DNA of 51,059 bases from Budvicia aquatica DSM 5075 = ATCC 35567 (lineage in GTDB: Bacteria > Pseudomonadota > Gammaproteobacteria > Enterobacterales > Enterobacteriaceae). Positions 18,928 through 27,047 of the stretch are shown here, in pieces. The first letter of the stretch is position 1, and each line of letters begins with the position of its first letter. The notes under the pieces are model-generated. The model saw nothing but the letters and a program-made list of their open reading frames with translations. It searched no databases and was not told the origin of the DNA. The DNA lies in contig NZ_ATYS01000039.1 in assembly GCF_000427805.1 (NCBI RefSeq), forward strand, positions 1-51,059, read 5' to 3'. The position numbers were made by a program, and so were the translations under genes.

Positions 18928-19412
18928 TGATCGTTATTACATTTGTAACTGATGAGACAACCAGAAAGTTCGATGTTGAGAATTTAGATGGATTTGATTT
19001 TTCAGGTGATTCATTACATACGGCTACTTTTGATGGTAATTCATTAAAAAATGCTATTTTCAGAAAAGCTAATTTGCGAAGTGCGAATTTAGCGAATTGT
19101 TTACTAGATGGTGCCGATTTTAAAGATGCTCTTTTGATGAATGCTAATTTCTTATCTTCCTCGCTAATGAATGTTGATATGCGTAATGCGCGTCTAAGCG
19201 GCGCATACTTTTCGGGTTCTAATATCGAAGGTTCTAATTTCTCAGGGGCGGATTTTTTTGATGCTAACTTTGATAAAACAAATTTAAAAGGTGCTAATTT
19301 GAATGGAACAAGAATAGAAACAGCCAGTTTCACAGATGCTATATATGATAAGGATACTGTTTGGCCAGTTGGTTTTTCGCCTGAAAATAAAGGGGCTAGA
19401 ATAGTTCTATAG
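18927..19412 (+). CDS. Pentapeptide-repeat immunity protein 1
   Basis: The protein has 161 residues from the ATG at 18927; a TTG one codon earlier is also in frame. Residues about 20-135 are tandem A(D/N)LxX repeats (KANLRSANLANCLLDGADF, then SGADFFDANF), which fold into a right-handed quadrilateral beta-helix. Pentapeptide proteins of this shape can mimic DNA, as known from MfpA and Qnr; whether this one does is untested. It follows the ParB-like toxin tip, and the same toxin/pentapeptide pairing recurs at 24832-25916, so an immunity role is well supported by context. Confidence 0.75.
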   Translation: MIVITFVTDETTRKFDVENLDGFDFSGDSLHTATFDGNSLKNAIFRKANLRSANLANCLLDGADFKDALLMNANFLSSSLMNVDMRNARLSGAYFSGSNIEGSNFSGADFFDANFDKTNLKGANLNGTRIETASFTDAIYDKDTVWPVGFSPENKGARIVL

Positions 19413-19459
19413 TATTGTTAATTGTTGTATCTAACTAATTAAACCTGACTAATTTTCAA

Positions 19460-19503
19460 CCCGATTTGGCAAATAACTACCTCAGTTTATTGTCAAAATC
19501 GGG
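19460..19503 (+). terminator. Imperfect inverted repeat after pentapeptide gene 1
   Basis: cccgatttggcaa at 19460-19472 pairs imperfectly with ttgtcaaaatcggg at 19490-19503. The 8-bp outer stem cccgattt/aaatcggg is perfect. It may act as a terminator, but no T-run follows, so the call is weak. Confidence 0.35.
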
Positions 19504-19616
19504 TAATGTCCCAACCAACTCAAATTGCAGCCAAAAGCCAAAAGCCTATGCTTCACTTATTCAAAGTTATTCTTCTAATCAGGTAGTAATTTTCGTATCC
19601 GGACGTTAATTTTTGG

Positions 19617-19864
19617 GTGTTAGGAAAAGAGCAGGGCTGGACCTACCAATATAATAATCAAAATGAAATTAACTGCATGGTCTCGCCGGGCGTGCAAGAG
19701 GCTCATTATCACTATGATTCGGAAGCTAATGAGTTAAATAGTACTATATCAATAAAACAGATATACCGATTAAAAGCGGTTCAGGAGTTACATTTAACGA
19801 TCTTGCTCTCGAACAGTTAAGGCGTAATAAATTATCCACCGATAGGTTCACCAAATATACCTAA
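19617..19864 (+). pseudogene. Orphan Rhs tip 2: broken remnant
   Basis: The segment starts with a YD-repeat-like frame (GWTYQYNNQNEIN and HYHYDSEANEL) and then, in a different frame from about 19742, gives a toxin-like C-terminus (TDIPIKSGSGVTFNDLALEQ) to a stop at 19862-19864. The two halves are not in frame and no complete core or toxin is present. It is followed 15 bases later by an intact immunity-type gene, which fits a cassette whose toxin decayed while its antidote was kept. Confidence 0.5.
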
Positions 19865-19879
19865 GGGGAGGTAAGTATC

Positions 19880-20233
19880 ATGGATTATTATTTTGCTACA
19901 TTAACAATAAAACCTATTGAAGGGGAGAATAAGAATGCGCAATTATTTAATTCAGCAGCAATACTAAGTAATATTTTAGGTGTTAAATTTGAAGAAGAAT
20001 TGACTAATTTTTATGAGGAATATCCTGCTTATATTGCAGAAGATAAAAATTATGAATATGTACTTTTAGGCATTCCTGAACCCGAATATGATTTAAGTGA
20101 TGAACCATCTGATGACTATGAACTTCAGATTTATTCACATGGTTGTTACGCGCTAGATGATAATTTTATTGATATTTCTGATCATTTTGAAAAACTAATA
20201 AATAGTAGTGGAGAAATATTTTGTTTTAAGTAA
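19880..20233 (+). CDS. Immunity-type protein, family A copy 1
   Basis: The 117-residue acidic protein is preceded by a ggggagg ribosome site. It starts DYYFATLTIKP and shares its outline with the genes at 21842 and 22389: an YYFxxLxI start, an LGVxF segment, an AYIAE motif, an ILxxxPxxE stretch and an acidic centre. This copy is the most divergent of the three. It stands after the toxin remnant at 19742-19864 and is most likely its immunity protein, now an orphan. No secretion signal is visible. The family name is not known to me. Confidence 0.55.
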   Translation: MDYYFATLTIKPIEGENKNAQLFNSAAILSNILGVKFEEELTNFYEEYPAYIAEDKNYEYVLLGIPEPEYDLSDEPSDDYELQIYSHGCYALDDNFIDISDHFEKLINSSGEIFCFK

Positions 20234-20259
20234 TAAATATTTTTAGGGATTCTAGCATC

Positions 20260-21106
20260 TTGTCTGGCTGGGCAGTAAGTTGATAGCGGAGTGCTCATAT
20301 AAAGATATGGTCGTAGCTATCTGTATGAATCGGGGAGCTTCCGGTCACTGACATTAGTCGAAGTAAATGCCAAGAAGAATCATAGGATTGGAACCTATTG
20401 GTATCAAAATGATTATCTGGGTACACCGCATAGCCTGACGGATAGTTTAGGTGGATTGGTTTATAGCTGTACCTATAATGCCTATGGGCAGGTTCAAACC
20501 GAAACTCAACATCAGCAGGAAGAGCGCGGGTTGAGAGTGGAGACCAATCTGCGGTTTCAGGGGCAGTATGCAGATGAAGAGACAGGGCTCTTTTATAATT
20601 TAAATCGATATTATGATCCGGGGTTAGGGCGGTATTTGACGCCGGATCCGATTGGTTTATTGGGCGGAGTAAATCAATATCAGTATGTTGATGGAAACCC
20701 GATTAATGCGTTTGATCCTTTGGGGCTACTCAAAACTGACACGTCAGGTCAAGAAGTAATTTTGGATAATAAAAGAGGATCAATAACATTTCCTCCAACT
20801 GTAAGTGCTCAAAAGCAACAACGACATTTGAAAGGAACAGCACCAGAAAATAAAGGGTATTTAGAAAATATAGAAGATGCCCAAAAAGTATTGGATGAGT
20901 ATCGAGCTGGAAATTATAGATTTATAACTGAAAATCTACGTGAAAATGAAGTCACGATAGAAGTACCCTCTGTTACTGGAACCCATGTCAATGTTGGTAA
21001 TCCAAATGGGTTGCCAGATTTAGTTCTAAAAACGAATGTATTTAAAATTCAATCTATCAAATCTCCAAAGATAGTGCCTGTAAACCCAACAAAAGGATCT
21101 GACTAA
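20260..21106 (+). pseudogene. Orphan Rhs tip 3: core end plus Ntox50-like toxin
   Basis: Rhs core homology begins near 20260 (WLGSKLIAEC) with a one-base frameshift near 20310. From 20398 to 20550 the DNA is identical to the main Rhs gene. The open part from a TTG at 20456 gives 216 residues: core, DPIGL and DPLGL, then a toxin of about 115 residues containing SAQKQQRHLKGTAPENKGY, AQKVLDEYRAG and KIVPVNP. This pattern (KQxxHxxGT, then AQxLLxEY, then xIVPxxP) resembles polymorphic toxin type 50 (Ntox50), a predicted RNase of the BECR fold; the match is by eye. The toxin domain itself is intact, but no normal start precedes it, so it is probably silent unless recombined into the full Rhs gene. 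Confidence 0.6.
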
Positions 21107-21393
21107 TGAATGATGGGCTGCTACGTTTATCTGCGCAAAAAGCGTTATTATATTATTTGTTTCCTAAAGTACGAATGATTTCTATGGATGTAGTTGATTC
21201 GTTTTTACATATTCTTTTTATTGTCAGTGATGAATTAACCGAAGATGAAAAGGATATGATTTACACTGTCGGGGGGCAGATAGAAGGTGATTTCCTTGAG
21301 ATTACTGATAGAAGGGTTGATTACGTTGTAAGCAAAGATAACATCGATGAACAGCCACAACTTAGATTACTTGTTTTAGCTCAGTTTGAGTAA
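21106..21393 (+). CDS. Immunity protein for tip 3
   Basis: The 95-residue acidic protein starts on the last base of the toxin stop codon (TAATG overlap). It begins LLRLSAQKALLYYLFPKVR, contains DELTEDEKDMIYTVGGQIEG and ends in beta strands. The layout resembles small immunity proteins found after Rhs and CDI toxins, but I cannot assign a numbered family. Tight linkage to the Ntox50-like tip gives the role. A clear hairpin terminator follows. Confidence 0.65.
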   Translation: MNDGLLRLSAQKALLYYLFPKVRMISMDVVDSFLHILFIVSDELTEDEKDMIYTVGGQIEGDFLEITDRRVDYVVSKDNIDEQPQLRLLVLAQFE

Positions 21394-21400
21394 TTAAATT

Positions 21401-21430
21401 AGCTGGGAAAATATCCCAGCTTTATTTATT
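21401..21430 (+). terminator. Rho-independent terminator after tip 3 immunity gene
   Basis: The 8-bp perfect stem agctggga/tcccagct has a 5-base loop and is followed by ttatttatt. It lies 7 bases after the stop codon at 21393. Confidence 0.75.
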
Positions 21431-21505
21431 CTGTTAAGCTCAAGAGTTTCATCTTGGATTTTAGAGGAAACAAGGTACCTTTTTGATGTAGAGCATGAAG
21501 CCTGC

Positions 21506-21742
21506 ATGAGCGAAATATATGAAGGGTATGACATAGATATGGGGGTTGTAACTTTAGCAGAGACAAATCAAGAATGTTACAACTACTTCTATAGAAAATG
21601 TAAGACGGCAATGGAATGTTTTATTATAAGCGAACGAGCTAAAGCTCTTGAGCGGAATTTGATTTCCGCAATATTAGCTGGATGGGGAGAATTATTGGAA
21701 GCTTTGGAAAGAGATTCTCGATATAATTTAGATGATAGATAA
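21506..21742 (+). CDS. Small unknown protein in the cassette array
   Basis: The 78-residue frame (starting MSEIYEGYDIDMG, with a helical ERAKALERNLISAILAGWGE stretch) is not recognised. The same frame stays open upstream past the terminator at 21401-21430 without a good start, so this may be a 5'-truncated gene, perhaps an immunity or toxin-end leftover. It has no visible ribosome site. It lies between the tip 3 pair and the second family A immunity gene. Confidence 0.3.
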   Translation: MSEIYEGYDIDMGVVTLAETNQECYNYFYRKCKTAMECFIISERAKALERNLISAILAGWGELLEALERDSRYNLDDR

Positions 21743-21841
21743 AATAATCATTGATATTATATGATTGATTTTTATATAATTTCCCGTTCTCGGTGCGAAT
21801 TGGATGTTATTTGAAAATGGACTATAAACCGTAGGGGGTTT

Positions 21842-22190
21842 ATGGAATATTATTTTTGTGATTTATCTATAGATAAAACTGAAGGTTTTTCTAATACAGC
21901 AATGTTATTAGGAACTGCACTAGGTGTATCTTTTCATAAGGATGAGAAATTCTTATTTGATGACGTTTTGGCATATATTGCAGAAACAGAAACTCTTAGG
22001 TTTATATTGTATAGTGTTCCTGATGATGAAGCCTCATTTTATGATGATATAAATTATTATCACCTTGAAGTAAGAGGTAAAAATAGACTTTACTACTGAA
22101 GTAGGGACTAATATCTCTAGTGAGATAAAAAGGAAAATAGAAGATAATGGAAGGTTACGGTGTGAAATAATGAAAAGTCCAGAGGATTAG
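21842..22190 (+). pseudogene. Immunity-type protein, family A copy 2, frameshifted
   Basis: This starts after a ggggg ribosome site with MEYYFCDLSIDKTEGFSN and matches the gene at 22389 closely (LGVxFxKDE, VPDxEASFYDD, YYHLEVR). The frame ends early at 22099. The missing C-terminal part continues in another frame from about 22086 (TEVGTNISSEIK) to a stop at 22188-22190, matching the tail of copy 3 (NISSEIKNK). A single indel near the A-run at 22078-22085 explains this. The 85-residue truncated product may or may not still fold. Confidence 0.65.
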
Positions 22191-22201
22191 TTTTTAAATA
22201 T

Positions 22202-22345
22202 TGGTCTAATTGCCATCGGGTATGAGTGTAGTGGTACACTAAATTTGGCCACTATATATCCCGCAATAAGTGGGTTAAGAGGTGTGAAAAAGATAAGTTC
22301 ACCTTTAGAATATATACTAAAGTACAAATGCAGAAAAATTAGATA
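22202..22345 (+). pseudogene. Possible toxin-end relic before family A copy 3
   Basis: A plus-strand frame without a convincing start reads GTLNLATIYPAISGLRG and ends LEYILKYKCRKIR at a stop near 22345. It stands where a toxin C-terminus would be, just before an immunity-type gene. There is no Rhs core in front of it and I do not recognise it. It could also be chance coding. Confidence 0.2.
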
Positions 22346-22388
22346 ATAGTGAAATAGTTGTTACTTTATAAGAGTATTAGAGGTACAT

Positions 22389-22745
22389 ATGACATACTAT
22401 TTTGGTGACTTAAAAATAGAAAAAACAGATAGTTTTTCTAATGTAGCTTCGTTGTTAAGCGATGTTTTGGGTGTTCATTTTTATAAAGATGAAAATTTTA
22501 CATTTGACGAAATATTAGCTTATATGGCCGATACCGCTGAGTTTGAATATATATTATATTGCGTGCCTGATGAAGAAGCCTCTTTCTATGATGATATAAG
22601 TTATTATCATCTTGAAGTTAGAAGCACAAATAAAGGTATGGGAGGCGTTAGGAAAAATATATCAAGCGAGATAAAAAATAAAATAGACAAATGTAATAAA
22701 CTAAAGTGTGAGGTCATGAAGGCACCAGAAAGACTTATTGAATGA
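22389..22745 (+). CDS. Immunity-type protein, family A copy 3
   Basis: The 118-residue acidic protein is the intact close paralogue of the broken gene at 21842 and more distant from the one at 19880. It begins MTYYFGDLKIEKTDSFSN, contains VPDEEASFYDD and YYHLEVR, and ends in a Lys-rich helix (NISSEIKNKIDKCNK). An agagg ribosome site precedes the start. It has no toxin gene of its own, so it probably guards against a toxin that neighbouring strains still carry. Confidence 0.6.
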   Translation: MTYYFGDLKIEKTDSFSNVASLLSDVLGVHFYKDENFTFDEILAYMADTAEFEYILYCVPDEEASFYDDISYYHLEVRSTNKGMGGVRKNISSEIKNKIDKCNKLKCEVMKAPERLIE

Positions 22746-22747
22746 TC

Positions 22748-23786
22748 AGTTAAGGTTGTTATATCTGCTAAAGATAGTGAAGAATTCATTAATGATAACG
22801 GTAAGCTAAATAGACCCTTTAATCGGCGTACCAGTAAAACGGTCGGCGGTAAGAAGACCGAGTTTATCTGGCAGGGCAGTAAGCTGATAGCCGAGTGTTC
22901 GGATAAGGACACTGTCTGGCGTAGCTATGTGTATGAACCAGGCAGCCACCGGCCTCTGGCGTTAGTGGAAGGTAATGCCAGAAAGAATCAGAAAACCCGA
23001 ACGTTCTGGTATCAGAATGACCATTTAGGTACACCGCACAGTCTTACCGATAGTTTAGGTTCACTGGTTTATAGCTGTACCTATAATGCCTATGGGCAGG
23101 TTCAAACCGAAACTCAGCATCAGCAGGAAGAACACGAACTGAGAGTAGAGACCAACCTGCGGTTTCAGGGGCAGTATGCGGATGAGGAAACTGGGCTCTT
23201 TTACAATTTAAATCGGTATTATGATCCGGCCTTGGGGCGGTATTTGACGGCTGACCCGATTAAGTTGGCGGGTGGATTAAATCAGTATGCTTATGTGGAT
23301 GGCAATCCGGTAAGCTGGATAGACCCATTGGGGCTGTTTAAGCAAAGTTCGACAGGATTTGAGAATAGTTCGGCCAGTACTGGAGAGCCCAAATTACCGA
23401 CATCCTCAGGGGGGACGGGCAAGAATTACGACAAGGCTGATGGTCAAGGAGTATACGTTTTAAGGGATGAAAACAGTGATGTTAAATATGTTGGTAGGGG
23501 GGATGCCGAAGCAAGAACTACAACCCATTCTCGCAGCGATGATAAACACGAATTGGAAGCTGAGATTCTATGGGAAAATAATTTGTCAAAAGAGCAAGCT
23601 AAAGCACTGGAACAGTCTTTGATGGATTATTATGGTGGGGCAAAATCACAAGATAAGAATACTCCATTACTGAACGTTATACGTTCATACTCCGATAAAA
23701 ATCCGAATGCAGCAAGTTACGATATCAAGTTATATCCAAATTTATTTAGAACAACATTGGAAATACTAGGAGAAACTCCAAAATGA
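22748..23786 (+). CDS. Orphan Rhs tip 4: core end plus GIY-YIG toxin
   Basis: The frame is open from 22748 but its first plausible start is a GTG at 22929 (285 residues). Before that, about 20 unrelated residues (VVISAKDSEEFINDNGK) run straight into Rhs core (FNRRTSKTVGGKKTEF), a fused junction. After DPIKL and DPLGL the toxin of about 150 residues shows GVYVLRDENSDVKYVGRGDA followed by ARTTTHSR, the GIY-YIG nuclease pattern (GVY, then YVG, then a conserved Arg/His helix), and a helix with KALEQSLMDYYGG. It is predicted to be a DNA-cutting tip. The stop overlaps the immunity gene by ATGA. It lacks the N-terminal Rhs body, so it cannot be delivered in this form. Confidence 0.75.
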
Positions 23787-24232
23787 CAACAAAAATTAGT
23801 GTGGGCGATGTTATTATGATTCCCATAGCAAAAGTAGGTATAGTTCCTGCACAAGTATTATTTGTTTCTAAGAAATATAAGAATGTCATTCAGATGGGTG
23901 TTTATCAAACTTGTTTAACTTCCTCCAACGATGAGTTTAATTACTCTGATTCATTTTGTGAGTTAATTTATACAAGTCAAGAAATGATCAAGAAAGGAGA
24001 TTGGATTTTAATAGGAAACCATCTTGTAGCGGAACAATATAAAGATTCATCTTTAAGAAATGTGGCTGGGAGTCTTTATATTAATGATGACTTCATTAGA
24101 CGATTAGCACCTGATGAGTATAGTAAGTACCCTAAAATGTTAGTATCGGGAAGAGGTGCGGTAGAAAACAGAATAAGAAAGAATTTCCCAGAAAATATTT
24201 TGGATGGTAATCCCGAGAGACCTTGTCCATAA
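23783..24232 (+). CDS. Immunity protein for GIY-YIG tip, Imm26-like
   Basis: The 149-residue protein is coupled to the GIY-YIG tip by a 4-base ATGA overlap. The N-terminus (SVGDVIMIPIAKVGIVPAQV, then LFVSKKYKN) is a small beta-barrel-like pattern seen in the Imm26 family, in which GDVxxIPL is followed by xxGxVL. The middle has KKGDWILIGNHLV, also typical. The family call is by eye; the immunity role is supported by position. It has no export signal. Confidence 0.6.
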   Translation: MTTKISVGDVIMIPIAKVGIVPAQVLFVSKKYKNVIQMGVYQTCLTSSNDEFNYSDSFCELIYTSQEMIKKGDWILIGNHLVAEQYKDSSLRNVAGSLYINDDFIRRLAPDEYSKYPKMLVSGRGAVENRIRKNFPENILDGNPERPCP

Positions 24233-24394
24233 TTTCAACGGCGAGGATGTTCAGAATTCTGTGTCAAGCAGCAGCGAAAATGGGGCTAGGTAGCTAAGCC
24301 GTGTAGCCACTGGCAAGGTTTGACACCCATTCAGTCAGGTGGTTTCCAGCAGGTTCATAATGACTGAAACAATCACAGGAACAGCATCGTGTCG

Positions 24395-24431
24395 CACCAC
24401 AGAATTACTATCCATAATTCTGTGGTGGTTT
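24395..24431. terminator. 13-bp hairpin overlapping the end of an IS3 orfB
   Basis: caccacagaatta at 24395-24407 and its exact complement at 24415-24427 flank a 7-base loop, followed by tttta on the plus strand. It lies 160 bases after the Imm26-like gene and coincides with the 3' end of the IS3-family orfB relic on the minus strand. It may terminate either transcript or belong to the IS end. Confidence 0.4.
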
Positions 24432-24745
24432 TATCAACTGTATTAGTTCCAAATATTTTTTTGAGATTTCTGGGTTTTTAGCCATCAGCCGGTATTCTTC
24501 CGATGTCAGGTTATTTAGGGATTCATGAGGTCGCTCACTGTTGTATTCATTCAGCCAGTTCTCTGTTATCTCCCGGCTTCATTCAGTGTTCTGAATAGAT
24601 AAAAATCCAGTACTTCTGTTCGGTACGTCCGGTTAAACCGTTCAATAAAAACGTTTTGCGTAGGCTTGCCCGGCTTGATAAATTCCAGCATCACGCCATG
24701 GTCTTCTGCCCACTGTGCCAGAGCCAGCGTAACGTTGCGGCGAAC
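24408..24745 (-). pseudogene. IS3-family transposase OrfB C-terminal remnant
   Basis: The minus strand encodes the end of an IS3-family integrase: LALAQWAEDHGVMLEFIKPG, then QNVFIERFNRTYRTEVLDFY with the catalytic Glu of the DDE triad, and the usual tail WLNEYNSERPHESLNNLT. A one-base loss near 24578 shifts the frame. The front of the gene and the IS ends are missing. It cuts the array between tip 4 and tip 5. In 24233-24394 and 24746-24831 I see nothing else. Confidence 0.75.
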
Positions 24746-24831
24746 TCACATTGACGTAAGAGATCAGTTCTGCATCACATAGAATCCGTTAGTTAGTCGG
24801 TTAAGCTATTATCTGAATAGTAACATTATGA

Positions 24832-25437
24832 TACAAGCATCAGCAGCAAGAACGTCGACTGAGAGTCGAGACCAATCTGCGGTTTCAGGGACAGTATGCG
24901 CATGAAGAAACCGGGCTCTTTTATAAATTAAATCGGTATTATGACCCGCGATTAGGTCGCTATTTGACGGCTGACCCGATTAAGTTGATTGGTGGGTTGA
25001 ACCCTTACATTTATGTTGATGGAAATCCGGTAAGGTTGATAGATCCGTTGGGACTAAAGGGCATGCCGGGGTATGATTGGAAGCCTACAGGGGATCGCAA
25101 TCCTGAACCTGAAGTAAAGAGATCTACGACTGGATCCGATATCGATGAAAAAACCATTCAAGATGCATTAAATGGAGATATTACAGAAACAGTCCAGAAC
25201 GAGGTTTCTTTGCCAATGATCCAGCGTTATTACGACAGATTACAAAGCGGTGAAGTTCCTCCAGCAATTAGTATGGATGGGAATGTGATTACTGAAGGAA
25301 ATCATCGGTATGTCGTAGGTAAAATTTTTGGAAAAATGCCAGAAGTGAAACCAGGGGTATTACCGCAATTTAAATTGGAATTTAAAAAACTTGTAGGTAA
25401 ATTGAAAGTATCACCAAATGATTGGGATAAAAAATGA
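24832..25437 (+). CDS. Orphan Rhs tip 5: core end plus second ParB-like toxin
   Basis: Rhs core resumes at about 24838 (HQQQERRLRVETNLRF) in a frame with no start codon before a TTG at 24964, so the cassette is probably silent. After DPIKL and DPLGL the toxin end is homologous to tip 1: TIQDALNGDITETVQNEVSL, SGEVPP, then MDGNVITEGNHRYVVGKIFG. The DG-I-EGNHRY-GKI core fits the ParB/sulfiredoxin fold. Conservation of NHRY in both tips points to a functional site. The stop overlaps the second pentapeptide gene by ATGA. Tips 1 and 5 have clearly diverged, so this is not a recent duplication. Confidence 0.7.
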   Translation, partial: YKHQQQERRLRVETNLRFQGQYAHEETGLFYKLNRYYDPRLGRYLTADPIKLIGGLNPYIYVDGNPVRLIDPLGLKGMPGYDWKPTGDRNPEPEVKRSTTGSDIDEKTIQDALNGDITETVQNEVSLPMIQRYYDRLQSGEVPPAISMDGNVITEGNHRYVVGKIFGKMPEVKPGVLPQFKLEFKKLVGKLKVSPNDWDKK

Positions 25438-25916
25438 TAACAATAGAATTTGAAACGGGGGAGTTACTTGAAATTCCATCAGAAACGTTGGTTGGTTGGG
25501 ATTTTAGTAATCTTAATTTACATACAGCTATCTTTTTAAATATGAATTTGGATAGTGCATTATTCATTGATTGCTATTTAAGAAATACCATATTTAATGG
25601 TTCTTTAATGGTTAATGCAAATTTAAATAATTCAGTTTTAATAAATTCGTATTTAATGGAGGTGAACCTGTTTAATGCGAAATTATGTGATGTGGTTGCA
25701 AAATTTGCGAATTTTAGACGTTCAAATTTAAAGGAATCAAATTTTAATAATGCTATTGTAGATGAAGTGGATTTTTCTGAGTGTGATGTATGTGGTGCAA
25801 GTTTAAAATTTAAAAGCTATTTAAATGTTGATTTTAATAAAGCTATCTACAATGAAAATACCCAATGGCCTGATAATTTTAACCCAATTGAATATGGTGC
25901 TATTTTAATTAAATAA
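25434..25916 (+). CDS. Pentapeptide-repeat immunity protein 2
   Basis: The 160-residue protein has the same architecture as the one at 18927: a short N-terminal strand (MITIEFETGE), then pentapeptide repeats (NLNLHTAIFLNMNLDSALF, then ANFRRSNLKESNF), and a similar closing segment, here NENTQWPDNFNP and in copy 1 DKDTVWPVGFSP. The repeats are looser than in copy 1. It is coupled by ATGA to the ParB-like tip 5. It is inferred to be the specific immunity protein for that tip and probably does not protect against tip 1. Confidence 0.75.
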   Translation: MITIEFETGELLEIPSETLVGWDFSNLNLHTAIFLNMNLDSALFIDCYLRNTIFNGSLMVNANLNNSVLINSYLMEVNLFNAKLCDVVAKFANFRRSNLKESNFNNAIVDEVDFSECDVCGASLKFKSYLNVDFNKAIYNENTQWPDNFNPIEYGAILIK

Positions 25917-25922
25917 GCTGAC

Positions 25923-26535
25923 CACCGGTTAATTATAGAGACTAACCTGCGGTTTCAGGGGCAGTATGCAGATGAAGAGACAGGGCTCTTTTACAATTTA
26001 AATCGGTATTATGATCCGGCCTTGGGGCGGTATTTGACGGCTGACCCGATTAAGTTAGCAGGTGGGTTGAATGTCTATATATATGTAGATGGGAATCCAA
26101 TAAGAAGGGTCGATCCATTTGGGCTAAAGGGGATGTCTGGACAGCCGAGTAACTCTACGGGGGATCGCAATCCAGAACCGAATATTTCATCTCCAGATGG
26201 CTCACCATCTATTTTTAGGACAAAACTTGATAGGCAAATTGAAGAGTTAAGAAGTGGCAATGATATCTGGGTCGATGATATTTATGAGGCTAGGAATATT
26301 ATTAATAATATGCCTGATTTAAGGCCCGGTGGAGGCGGTGATTATATCCCTGGTTATGGGTACATATAGAGGAGATCTTATTAATATTAATAATCCAGAG
26401 GATAAAGTTTTTGTCCATACATTAGGCAATCGAGATCATATGTATAGTGCCCATTTCAATTTAACAATTAGAGAAAAACAATTGGATGGGGAGCTTGAAA
26501 GAGTGATATCAGCTATTTTGATAAGAGGGGAATAA
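25923..26535 (+). pseudogene. Orphan Rhs tip 6: core end plus frameshifted Ntox17-like toxin
   Basis: A 13-base piece of Rhs core (caccggttaatta, as at 16815-16827) is joined directly to the ETNLRF segment, skipping about 380 bases. The core runs to DPFGL. The toxin end starts with a linker and DIYEARNIINNMPDLRPGGG; its frame stops at 26369. The rest continues in another frame: GTYRGDLININNPEDKVFVH, DHMYSAHFN, ending near 26535. GTYRGDLIN and DHxxxxHxN are hallmarks of polymorphic toxin type 17 (Ntox17), named from memory. The frameshift near 26350 kills the toxin unless it is read through. The immunity gene after it is intact. Confidence 0.65.
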
Positions 26536-26536
26536 T

Positions 26537-26965
26537 ATGATTGATATGAAAAAATTATCTTCTAAGTTATTGTATAGGGAGAAAATTAGTGATGAGTTAA
26601 ATGAAATTATTGTATCTCTTAAATTTTTTTATATTACAGATGATGAGTTTGAAGTTGAGGTGGAATTTGAGCCTCTTGGTATGGTTGGTGAAGGCGAAGG
26701 ATGGTTATGGCGTTCGTCTAGGATGTCTTTATTTGAAGTTGAGAGTTTCATTAATGAATTTATAGGCATGAATCTAAGTGAATTGGTGGAATTACCTGAC
26801 TCAGAGAAATATTGTTATTATGAGGGGGAGTTGTTTGATAAAAATGGGATGCAATCATTATTATTTGAAGAAAAATATTTTGCTGGTTATTTATTACTTC
26901 CAAAACTGCCCGATGGCAGTATCTGGAAAAAAAAACCATCTTTTGTAAAAACAGTTAGTATATAA
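26537..26965 (+). CDS. Immunity protein for tip 6
   Basis: The 142-residue acidic protein starts two bases after the toxin stop. It has an N-terminal helix, then strands with EFEVEVEFEPLGMVGEG and an aromatic C-terminal part (EKYFAGYLLLPKLPDG). I do not recognise a numbered immunity family. It is kept intact although the toxin before it is frameshifted, as expected if it still protects against kin that carry an active version. Confidence 0.55.
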   Translation: MIDMKKLSSKLLYREKISDELNEIIVSLKFFYITDDEFEVEVEFEPLGMVGEGEGWLWRSSRMSLFEVESFINEFIGMNLSELVELPDSEKYCYYEGELFDKNGMQSLLFEEKYFAGYLLLPKLPDGSIWKKKPSFVKTVSI

Positions 26966-27047
26966 AATTATGTAGCCTGATTGGAGTGTAAAAATATATT
27001 AATTTAAAATTAGCTAAATAAATGGCTAACCTGAAAAGTCTAAATAG

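Noticed and set aside
18905..19333. 142-residue minus-strand ORF opposite the pentapeptide gene 1
   Set aside because: It only reflects the repeat codons of the pentapeptide gene on the opposite strand.
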